Part shown: positions 19,501 to 28,795 of the stretch, in pieces
Layout: every line of letters begins with the position of its first letter
Numbering within the stretch: position 1 is the stretch's first letter
From: Symbiodinium natans
Taxonomy: Eukaryota; Sar; Dinophyceae; Suessiales; Symbiodiniaceae
Direction of reading: 5' to 3'
Length of the DNA stretch: 64,000 nucleotides
Assembly (NCBI GenBank): GCA_905221605.1
Contig: CAJNDS010002151.1
Coordinates: 477,501 to 541,500 of the forward strand
Translations under genes and position numbers: made by a program
The notes under the pieces: model-generated
Seen by the model: the letters and a program-made list of their open reading frames with translations, nothing else
Told to the model about the DNA's origin: nothing
Database searches by the model: none

Positions 19501-22500
19501 CTTTCCTGTTTCTTGGTAGGGAATGTTGGAGTGAGGTACTTTATGTAATCCCTTGAAGGGTATATAGTTGGGGGATATTAGGGAAGGTACTCTATATAAT
19601 CCCTTGAAGTGCATGTCAGCTTTCCTGTTTCTTAGTAATAGGGAATGACGACTTGAGGCACCGTTTGTAATCCCTCGAAGGGTGTATAGTTGGGGGATAT
19701 GAGGGAAGGTACGTTATACAATCCCTTGAAGTGCATGTTAGCCTTTTGGTTCTTAATAGGGATGACGGAATGAGGTACCTTCTACATTATCCCTTGAATC
19801 CCTTCAATGAAGGGTATATAAATGTTAGCTTTCCTTTTTTTGGTAGGGAATGTCGGAATGAGGTACTTTATGTAATCCCTTGAAGGGTATATAATTGGGG
19901 GATATAAAGGAAGTTTCTTAGAGGGAATGACGGAATGAGGTATGTTACTAATCCCTTGAAGGGTATACAGTTGGGGGATATATGGGTACCCTAATGCCCT
20001 CATTCCATACTAAGAACATAGAAGTGCAGGGCTTGGGTTTGCCATGATTCTTTCATGTCTTGCTTGCTTTTGGTTATTTTGATTGTGTTTTATATGTTCG
20101 AACTGTTGAATGCGACATTCCAAATATATTTTTCTGCCGGAAAAAGGGACAGACAAATCAATTGCAGCAGCAACCCACGCCACAGAGCCTACCCAGATCC
20201 CTTAATTAAGGACGATACCTTAACATATACTAAGGGTCCTTATTAGGAATTAGGGTATGTTCCTCAATTAAGGGAGTTTGGAAGATCTGGGTAGAACGCC
20301 CAAGGACTAAGCCCCAGACTGCTGCTTGTGTCTATTCAGCGTTCCGAGGTGGTGGCGCAATGTAGCCTAGTAAAAATATTTGGGGCGCAAGGACTACTAT
20401 TTGCTTAAGAACCCCAACAGAAAAAAACAAAAATCTCTATATTGCCCTTATAAGGATATCATTTTTTAGTTTTTGAGGTTCTTAAGCAATTGCTAGAGGA
20501 TCTTGAGGGTTTTGCCTCGTGGCTTGTACTGTACAGATGTTCGAGGTGACGCGCAGCATGCAAGGGTCCAAAGACATGTCTCTCGACGTCGGCTAATTCT
20601 CCACTGCTATCCACTCCTTAATTCCGGTATTTGGGGTTTAGTAGGCTTCGGGCTGAGAGTTTAGGGCTTAGGGGTTACGGTTTAGGAACCGCCAGGAGCA
20701 GTATAGCCTGCTCGAAGCGAAGCTGGCGGCATTGGCGCTGATCGAGGTGCCAGTACTGGACAACCCCAAAATTGGATTGTTCCCACTTATACTAACAGTC
20801 CTGAATAGGCATTCTAATAGGGGTACCATGATCCCTATTAAGGACTGTGGGGGGGGAACATCCCAACCCGAAACCCCAAGCCCCAAATGCTTAACTCATG
20901 GGCTCTGCTTTTGCATTGGGCATCCATGTATGAGACAACATACTTGCTGTTGTTGGAGAGTGTCGATAGGGTTCCTTTTGAATGTTGGTGAGCGTATATA
21001 TGGGTGGTTGTCAAAATTATGATCCTTTTTGGGGTACCCTAAATATTAGGTGCCGTATTATAATAGGGACCCAAAAAGGGACCATAATTTTGACAACCAC
21101 CCATATATATATATATATATATATGTACATATATTGTGTCCTTTGGGGGATACTCATACTCATGTTTTCCGACACCCCATATACACGCTCCCCTCAGAAA
21201 ACTCACCACGAACTCAGCATGAACCCTCCAAAGCTTGCAGGTCGTGCAACCACATGTTAAGGTAAGATATCTCAAAACCCTAAACCCCTTAAACCTCTTA
21301 GACCCCCTGTGTAAACCCACTTAAGCCCTTAAATCCCCTTAAACCTTGAAATTCTTAAACACTAAACCCTTGAACGCCCAAACCCTAAACCCTAAACCCT
21401 AAACCCTAAACCATCCTAAACCATCCTAAACCCTAAACCCTAAACCCTAAACCCTTACCCCTGAAACCCGGTATTCCCGTGACCAAGGAAGAAGCTGCCG
21501 AGGAGGCACATGCTTCACCTTGTTAGGGTTTAGGCTTTAGGGGTTAGGGCTTAGGGAAGTTTAGGGTTTGGGGTTTAGGGTTTAGGGTTGAGGGGTTAGG
21601 GCTTAGGGAAGTTTAGGGTTTGGGGTTTAGGGTTTAGGGTTGAGGGCTTGCCACGCGGAGTTTGGGTTTGACGGTTTCGGGTTTAGGGTTTGGGGTTACA
21701 GTATACGCTACTTCCCTAGGGCTGCTACCGCCTAGAACTATGATGGTGTTTGGGGTGGTGTTTGCACGAGGACTTTGTCTTCGGCCCTTCATCGGAAGTT
21801 TAGGGTTTGTGGTCTAATTAGGGGTGTTTGACAAGCGAAATAACCCTAAACCCTAAACCCTAAACTCTAAACCCTAAACCCTAAACCCTAAACCAGACTT
21901 GCATGGTAAGAGCTTCGAGCTCCAATTCTAGGAGTCCTGCCACTGACCTTGTTGATATCCAGCTTCATACACCAAACCTGAAGGGCCCACGTGCGAGAAA
22001 AAAAGTATAGAAATTGGGCCTTCAAGGGCTTCCTAATATAGCAGCTTGAGTCAGCTTGAGGCTTCAAATATACACATACATATATACATATATATATACT
22101 ACATTTCGTACATGGACCCAGACTGTTCTTGAACACAAGGGCAGCCAAGCTGAGAAGAAGGATGGGGAAGTTCCAGAAAATTGACGGGTGGTGGCCCAGC
22201 TTTGCGGCCGTCCCTGGCAGCAGTTTTCATAGACCCTCAACTGTCATTTAAGGATACCCAAAAACAACCTTCTGCTACCCTGGAGGCCCTGCTTCAAGGA
22301 TACTCGGCGGGGGTGCAGGGATTTAGGGTGTAGGGATTTAGAGTTTAGGGTTTAGGGTATCTCGTTCAAAAGGGTCAGGGTTTAGGGTTGAGGGTTTAGG
22401 GTGTAGTGCTAAGTGGCCAGGCTGCAGCGATCCCTGGCCGGCCGCAGGTTCGGGCGGCAAGATTGGGGGTCGAGGACGCCCCAGACCCCTGTAGAAAGCA

Positions 22501-24920
22501 AATGCAATTTTGGCTAAGCCCCTAGGGTTTGCCCTAAGCCCGAAACCTTTAACTTTAAACCTTCAACACCTAAACCCTGAAAGTTTCGGCTGAGATAGGG
22601 GTGCCGCTGCAGAGGCCTCCGTTGGCCGTGAAGGGGAGGAGAAGGCATTGGCCCCTGTGCTCCTCGGCCGGATGAACGCGCAAAGCTTCGGAGATGGGCT
22701 CGGGGTTTGGAGTCTAAGGCTGGGGGGTGATACCCTCAACCCCTAAGGGTGTAGGGTTTAGGGTTTAGGGTTTAGGGTTTAGGGTTTAGGGTTTAGGGTC
22801 CCTAAACCCCTAAACCCTCGGCGTTGGGGCTTGGGTTGGGGACCATGGCTTGAACGCCCGCACCGCAGAAAGGATGCTTCGTCTAGGCCCCTTTCTCACT
22901 TCATCTGGTTCTTCGTAGGGAATGAGGGAATGAGGGCCCTATATATATATATATGTATACCCTTTAAGGTATGATGTAGGGCCCTCATTCCCTCATCCCC
23001 TACGAAGAACCAGGGGGTCATGCTACAATTCCCCCCCCCCGCCCCTAAATCAGCTCCGCAGACCAATGGCCCCCTTTAGCCTCAAATGCTTCAAGCCCCA
23101 AACCCTAAACCCTAAACCCTGAACCCCAAACCCCAAACCCCAAACCCCAAACCCCAAACCCCAAACCCCAAACCCCAAACCCTAAACCCTAAACCCTAAA
23201 CCCCACATAGAATCCCTAAGCCCTAACCCCTAAGAGACCCCAAATTTACTTCAAGGCCCTCTTTAGGGATCCTGACACCTTGCGAGGCTCATCGAGGATG
23301 CCGAGGAGGCCTGCTATTCGGTTTAGGACTCAGGGCGTCTATTTTAGGGTTTAGGTTTTAGGGTTCAGGGTTTAGGGTTTAGAGTTTAAGGTTTAGGGTT
23401 TAGGGTTTAGGGTTTGAAGTTTACGGTTGAGGGTTTAGGGTTTAGAGTTTAGGGTTTAGGGTTTACGGCCGAGCGGCCTGCGCAGCTGCGAATGTCATCC
23501 CGGGTGCCTTATTGGGGCCCTTAGTATAAGGGAATCCTACTATTTGGGCGTCTATACGAGGTCCCTTACTTTCGTAAACCCCCTCATATATCCGACAGAA
23601 CTGTTCTATCATCTGCCCAAAACATTGTAAGACAAACTCTGGGCCCCGATCGTGCTTCAAACCAGTACAACAAGACAGAACACGGATAACCCTGAAACCT
23701 AAACCTCAAATTGAACCTTGAAGCCTAAACAGATCCCATTTAAAGGCCTCCTCTGAATTAACTAGCCGATGACTGTTATTCGGGGTTCTGCTGTCCAGAT
23801 GTTCTGCTTGGGGTTTAGGATCCCTAAACCCCAAACCCTGAACCCTAAACCCTAAACCCTAAACCTTTCTTCGAGACCGACCTTTCAACCCCGCATTGCT
23901 GTGGCTAGTCGGGTGCCAAAAAAACCCTAAACCTCCTGTAAGCTTTGTTGTCCTCGGGCCCCAGCCCTAAAACAACTCAGGCTTCCTGGTCTGGATTCTG
24001 CAAGCCAAGGGCTTAGGGCTTATAGGGCTTAGGGTTTAGGGTTTAGGGTTTAGGGTTTATAGGGTTCAAAGGGCAAAGCACATTTTCTTCCCTTTTTAAG
24101 GCATACAGGTTTGTCCTATGTGGGGTTCGGCAGTCCATGACGCGTGCCGAACCTGAGGGCATGCACTCGGAGGTCTGCTTGGAGTTTGTACCCTCAACCC
24201 TAAACCCTAAACCCTAAACCCTAAACCCTAAACCCTAAACCCTAAACCCTAAACCCTAAACCCTAAACCCTAAACCTAAACCCTATGCCGTACCCTAAAC
24301 CCTAAACCCTAAACCCTAAACCCTAAACCCTAAACCCTAAACCCTAAACCCTGAGCCTCCTGGCAGAATCCGCGCCACAGCGACCGATCAGAAGAGCTTC
24401 GCCAGGCCTGGTTCCTCGTGGTGTGTCAGGGGGTTTAGGTATAGGCTTGACGAGCCGTAGCCGGGCCTCTTCCTTTGGTTTCTTTAGGGTTTAGGGTTTA
24501 GGGTTTAGGGTTTAGGGTTTAAGGGCGAGTTCTCAAAGTAATGCTGCTTGCTTTCATTCCTGGGCGAGGCTTGCAGTTGATAACCGATAACCATACTTGG
24601 ATTTGCAGCAGAGTAAACCCTAAACCCTAAACCCTAACCCTAAACCCTAAACCCTAAACCCTAAACCCTAAACCACTCAATTACCGGTTTCCGGGCATGG
24701 CCCCGTTGTATGCGAGAAGATGTGACAGGCCCAGACCTACATTGCACCTACCTTACACCCTGCATTGTTTGGGGTTTGGGGTTTAGGGGTTAGGGTTTAG
24801 GGTTTAGGGTTTCGGTTTAGGGCTTCTAGGGTTTAGGGTCTTTATGCACCGTACTAAGTGTACTGGCAGGAGTTCGAGGAGATATCCTCGCGACTGGCAG
24901 TGCCGAGCTCACTTGTTCGG
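16577..24920 (+). CDS. probable coiled-coil protein gene in scattered small exons
   Basis: Several AG-bounded segments read in a similar Glu/Gln/Ala-rich style: 16577-16655 (SKAECEASLLREEAQLLKTA), 17708-17800 (NWLQSQLETERQQNAARHK), 18933-19010 (REQPGQQEAQQDLQQEKEA), 20686-20745 (NRQEQYSLLEAKLAALAL), about 22600-22690 (VGREGEEKALAPVLLGRM), 23287-23320 (LIEDAEEACYS), 24367-24415 (NPRHSDRSEELRQAWFL) and 24870-24920 (EFEEISSRLAVPSSLV). The heptad-like spacing and charge suggest a coiled coil. The first two join in phase 0. The segments are alike in composition and lie in order on one strand, so I group them as one gene, but start, stop and joins are unresolved and some segments may be chance. No known family is recognised. 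Confidence 0.35.
16946..17032. mobile_element. TIR element (GGTTTCCGAAA / TTTCGTAAACC family)
   Basis: Begins GGTTTCCGAAATTAGGGGTA and ends TTATTTTCGTAAACC, imperfect inverted repeats. Relatives: 18731-18830, 23496-23581, 35372-35452, and in the other orientation 44202-44290. Confidence 0.6.
19490..20010. repeat. tandem repeat of about 120 bp, four copies
   Basis: Units begin near 19491, 19611, 19733 and 19827 with GTGCATGTCAGCTTTCCTG or a diverged form. They carry AGGGAATGNNGGAATGAGGTA and CCCTTGAAGGGTATATAGTT twice per unit. The array ends at 20010 in TACCCTAATGCCCTCATTCC, a partial inverted form of the internal motif. It resembles a TIR element that became tandem. Minus-strand open frames across it are translated repeat only. 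Confidence 0.8.
20189..20294. mobile_element. TIR element, CTACCCAGATC ends
   Basis: CTACCCAGATC at 20189-20199 and GATCTGGGTAG at 20284-20294 are perfect inverted ends. The core contains a further inverted CCTTAATTAAGG/CTCAATTAAGGG pair. Confidence 0.7.
20393..20498. mobile_element. TIR element (TTGCTTAAGAACCCC family)
   Basis: CTACTATTTGCTTAAGAACC at the left pairs with GGTTCTTAAGCAATTGCTAG at the right, with a core CCTTATAAGG. Four copies are seen: about 4905-5015, here, 31562-31675 and 40329-40435. Ends and core position are conserved while spacer sequence differs, as expected of a mobilised non-autonomous family. Confidence 0.75.
20769..20874. mobile_element. TIR element (GGGATGTTCCC family)
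   Basis: GGATTGTTCCCACTTATACT at the left and GGGGGGAACATCCCAA at the right, with an internal AACAGTCCT/AGGACTGT pair. Relatives at 28467-28582 and 36540-36668; the latter two contain telomere-like arrays. Confidence 0.65.
21001..21103. mobile_element. TIR element with 21-bp perfect ends, inserted in TA repeats
   Basis: TGGGTGGTTGTCAAAATTAT at 21001 is matched exactly by its complement ending at 21103, and the flanks are (TA)n on both sides. A TA target site would suit a Tc1/mariner-type element, but the flank is a microsatellite, so a duplication cannot be proved. Confidence 0.75.
22905..23013. mobile_element. palindromic TIR element (CTGGTTCTTCGTAGGG ends)
   Basis: CTGGTTCTTCGTAGGGAATG at the left is the complement of CATCCCCTACGAAGAACCAG at the right with one change. 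The match continues through AGGGCCCTA, so arms of more than 35 bp flank a TA-rich centre. An RNA copy would be a strong hairpin. Confidence 0.75.
24190..24352 (-). repeat. CCCTAAA array
   Basis: Two blocks of CCCTAAA units are separated by a short diverged stretch (CCTATGCCGTA near 24285). It ends at the AG before the exon-like segment at 24367. Confidence 0.9.
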
Positions 24921-25222
24921 ACTTCCTTGGAGTTTCCCGGTTCAGGGTTTAGGGCGTTTAATCAGGGTGGCGTGAGAGGGTTCCGAGTATGTAGCCCCAA
25001 AAGAAAGAGGCAATAATTTCGAGAACTGCCCAGGTTGCTCCCGTTGATGCAGGGGACCAGATGGAATGTAGAGTCATTTTGTCTGCCTGGCCGGTCGAGA
25101 CCCAGTCGAAACCCTAAACCTTGAACCCCTAAAAACCCAAAGCCCTTCCAGCACTCAACTCTTGTCGGCAAACCTTTACTGCATATTCCTTACAACTTTC
25201 TTGTGTGGATACATATACATGT

Positions 25223-25257
<35 letters not shown>

Positions 25258-26397
25258 CATATATGCATATGTATATATATATATATACAGACCCAAGGGA
25301 TTCAGATTATCGTGTTGCTTGCGGTTCAACGAGAATGTCGTAAACCCAAGACGCTAGATCCTAAACCCTAACATGAAGATTTAGTTGTGTCTTGGGGGGG
25401 CCCTTAATCTTAACATAGAGAGGTTGTTCTGTTGGCAGTTCGGTTTTGGCGGGTAGCTAGCAGTCAATTGGAGGCTTCAGCTGTTGTTTAGGCAGTATAG
25501 GGTTCAGGGTTTGTGGTGGAGGGTTGAGCGCGTTCTGGCGCTTTGCGTGTGCAGCGCCCTGCCATGTGCCATGTGGCATGGCCCCATGGCTGTAGGCATG
25601 TAGGTTTCTTCTTCACCACCGACAACTTCAGAAACCACCACAATTAGTAACCTAAGCTAGCCGAAACCCTAAACCCTATAGCCCTAAACCCACTGACCCT
25701 AAACCCTAGAAACCCGAAAACCCCAAGCGCGGCATTAGATTTCGAATCCCTGAGGATACGGAGCCTCATCTCAACCTTAAACCTTGCACCTGAAACACTA
25801 AACATCAGAAGCTGCTTCATGTTAGTTATACTGAGGCCGTGCCTTTGCGGGACGATGGGAGCTACGATCGGGACTGCTCGTGCATGGGTTGCAGCACTGC
25901 GTTGCGTTCTGCTGCGGCATACGTGAGTTGAAGGATGAAGAAAGTGTCCAGATTTTCTGAGAGCGTAGCCCTAAACCCCAAATCCTAAACCCTAAACCCT
26001 AGGTTAGGAAGTGGGATCTTTGGGCTTGGGGGGTTTTGTTTAGGATTTCCCCTCGTAGGCTGCGTAGGCTACTAGTTTACATGTGGACCTGGGGTGTCTC
26101 TTGGGTCCCAAACCCTAAACCCTAAACCCTAAACCCTAAACCCTAAACCCTAAACCCTAAACCCTAAACCCTAAACCCTAAACCCTGTTGAAATCTGCCA
26201 TGCTTCCATTCCTAGCAGCAACTTTGCTAAGGGAACCGGCTGAATATGGCCTTACGAAGGAGCCATGCAAGCAACATGAGCCAGGCTTGCAATTGCTACA
26301 TGGATGGATGTGTAGGACAGCGGAAACAGGCAATCTCAAGCGTATTGCACGTGTTTGCCGTCCATGAGCACATCCTTACATTGCAATTATAGGCATC
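24921..26397. other. spacer before the CCCH gene
   Basis: Holds a CA/TA microsatellite (25221-25290), short telomere-like runs, a CCCTAAA array (26107-26187) and an island at 25829-25925 that stays open in one frame but has no motif. No gene is called. Confidence 0.4.
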
Positions 26398-27252
26398 ATG
26401 CAAGATGGCACGGGCGTGCGGCCATGGATCGTGGAGGTACCGACAGCCCCCGGACAGTTGATCGTCAGCCAAGCCAGCAGTGTCCCTGCCTTCCTGCAGA
26501 TCGACAGTGACGACGCAGAAGCAGAGGAGGCGCCAACTTCTCCTCGGCCTGTTGTGCTGCCCGAGGAGCCTGAGGAGTCCGAGGAGAAGGGCACCTGGAA
26601 GGACGGACGCATCGAGCGAACGAGGCTTCTAAACTTTGGAAAAAAGCACGGCGAGACAGCTTCTCCGGCGAATGCACAGCCCGAGCATGCTCCGCATCCT
26701 GCTGGCCAGGTTGGCAGGCAGAGTTTGGCGTCTGCTTCGGATTTCCCGTCCAACACCCGGGCGGAGGCTGGCCAGGCTGCAGCGTGCTCCGGGAAGAGTC
26801 ACAATAAGATGCACCGTGCGAGCCCAGTTGGCAACTTAGCTATCCCCGGCCGAGCGGCCGAGCCAGACTGGTACGAAGCAGAAGTTGCTCCCCAAGATTG
26901 TTACGCTCTTGGGAGTCGGGGATGCCCGCCCCTGCCAAGTTGGCAGGACGAGACTGGTCGTGTTGAGTCGCTGCCTGGTGAGGGTGGGCAAGAGAATGAC
27001 GCCACCCGGTGCCTCGGCTCAATCCGCTGCGGCTTCATGGACGGTGCTGAGTGCAGGCCTTGCTGCTTTAACATCAAGGCGTCGGGCTGCCGACGGGGAG
27101 CAGACTGCACTTTTTGTCACGTGCACATGCCAGCGCAGAACCCTTCCCAACAACAGCGGAAGAAGGGCAAGGTGCGTCAAGTCGGAGAAGTGCCCTTGCT
27201 GGTCGTTGGCAAGCGCGGCCAAAAGCCAAAGGAGCCTGGCCGTGTTCACTGA
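26398..27252 (+). CDS. CCCH-type zinc-finger protein, single exon
   Basis: The product is 284 residues in one uninterrupted exon. A C-x7-C-x5-C-x3-H zinc finger lies at C223, C231, C237 and H241 (CFNIKASGCRRGADCTFCH). CCCH fingers of this kind bind single-stranded RNA, and similar PC-F-KxxGC-xGxxCxFCH proteins are abundant in dinoflagellates. The first 200 residues are low-complexity and acidic (residues 36-63), and the tail is basic (QQQRKKGKVR). The role is probably RNA binding or post-transcriptional control; this is inferred from the finger only. The lack of introns is odd beside neighbours with exons of 40-120 bp and suggests a retrocopy or a single terminal exon, since AG at 26391-26392 just before the ATG could be an acceptor. 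Confidence 0.75.
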   Translation: MQDGTGVRPWIVEVPTAPGQLIVSQASSVPAFLQIDSDDAEAEEAPTSPRPVVLPEEPEESEEKGTWKDGRIERTRLLNFGKKHGETASPANAQPEHAPHPAGQVGRQSLASASDFPSNTRAEAGQAAACSGKSHNKMHRASPVGNLAIPGRAAEPDWYEAEVAPQDCYALGSRGCPPLPSWQDETGRVESLPGEGGQENDATRCLGSIRCGFMDGAECRPCCFNIKASGCRRGADCTFCHVHMPAQNPSQQQRKKGKVRQVGEVPLLVVGKRGQKPKEPGRVH

Positions 27253-28795
27253 AGCATATTGAAGCGTTCAACCGCTTCCGCTGATGGTTTTGTTCCCGTG
27301 CTCAGGCCAGGGGCATAAAACAGGTGGGTATACAAACCTGTTTAGCTTTTTGGTCCTTCCGGAGTGCCCCCCTTCTGGTGGACAATGGGCGATGGTGAGT
27401 ACTGTGCTGGACCCCAAACGGAGACTCCAACGTGTGCACCTGGGAGCAGATTTACTGGGCTTTGGAGTACTATACTTTAATACTTCTTTTGGTTTTGGGT
27501 TCCCATTATAGCTACTTATACCTAAAAGTATATACTTTTTTTTTCTGGGTCTACTCCAGAGGTAGGTTTACGAGGGTTACTACTGAAAAGTTACGCTGCG
27601 AATTGGGAATCCGGAGTCCCGAGGCTTCTTGAACCGATGCGCGTGTGGACGTGAAAAAAAAACACGTGCACTAGGGTTTGGGATCGCCTGACCAGGATGG
27701 GCTATGAGGCCGTAGAATCCCGTTTAGGGTTTAGGGTTTAGGGTTTAGGGTTTAGGGTTTAGGGTTTAGGGTTTAGGGTTTAGGGTTTAGGGTTTAGGGT
27801 TTAGGGTTTAGGGTTTAGGTAATGAACCCTACAAAGGGCCATTTACAGGGAATTATAGGGTATGATCGCCCATCCTGGTAGTTAGCATGAGCCCAGAGCT
27901 GGTTTCTGGACGGGGAACCAGGGCCAGAGATGGTTCCAGCATGTTTCTAAACATGGTATCTGCGCCGTTCTATCTGCAACTCACCAATCCCGGGGCACAT
28001 GTGCCCGCCCAAGCTACTGAGGGTTTGTAGATGCATTGAAGCTCTGGTGCTGTTTCAAGCTTGCTTCGGTTACGAGTTCTTTGGAAACCATGACGTGGGC
28101 GCTAGCCCATGACTCCTGTCACCTGCCCCTAAACCCCATAAACCCTAAACCCCTAAGCCCTACCTCCTGCAAATGTGGGCCCATTGCCCGTATCATGCTT
28201 TGCCTTTCTTAGCCAGGCTGGTTTTTGGCACCCCAGTAGCTGCAGGAAAGGCTTCACTTGGGTGATTTCATCTCGTTGGCAGGACTGCTTTGGACTCTCG
28301 TTAGTGGTTAGCTGAGGTTGTGTGGCTGAGGTGATGGATGTATACTGTATACCGTTTAGAGTCCGCTTGCTCGGAAGTTCATTTGACCTTGAGGGTGTTC
28401 GAAGTATATTCTGGAGTCAGACTACCCGGAGCCTTGCCCGCTCGTGCGCCCGTGTGAGGGTCGAAACTTGGGATGTTCCCCCTTATACTACGCAACTGTA
28501 CCCTAAACCCTAAACCCTAAACCCTAAACCCTTGATCCCAATTAATCAAGGACTGTTCGTATAAGGGATAGCATCCCAAGTCGAAACCCGAAACACTAAA
28601 CCCTTGATCGACCTGCTCTGGACAGAGCCACCATGCGACCGCCGAGACTGCCTCAAACTGCCAAACAGACATAGATAGAGGCTTTGCAGGACAGGGTCTG
28701 CTTGGGTCTACAGTTTAGGGTCTAGGTGTTACAGGGCTTTAGCATATGTGCGCTTTATAGGGTTTTGGGATTTACGTAAGGATTATCGGCATCTC
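27253..28795. other. spacer between CCCH and DUF962-like genes
   Basis: Contains a TTTAGGG array (27722-27820), about 500 bp of unique sequence (27830-28320), and the TIR element 28467-28582. Open frames at 27284-27632 and 28322-28513 have no recognisable content. Confidence 0.4.
28467..28582. mobile_element. TIR element (GGGATGTTCCC family) containing CCCTAAA units
   Basis: ACTTGGGATGTTCCCCCTTA at the left pairs with TAAGGGATAGCATCCCAAGT at the right. Four CCCTAAA units sit inside (28500-28530), next to CTTGATCCCAATTAATCAAG, itself an inverted repeat. The telomere-like units are thus part of, or inserted into, the mobile element. Confidence 0.7.

Noticed and set aside
19490-20010. CRISPR-like array
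   Set aside because: Units are long, diverged and without unique spacers of constant size, and the genome is eukaryotic.
26332-26345. Possible spliced-leader relic (CTCAAG) upstream of the CCCH gene
   Set aside because: Only the last six bases agree; the rest of the leader is absent.
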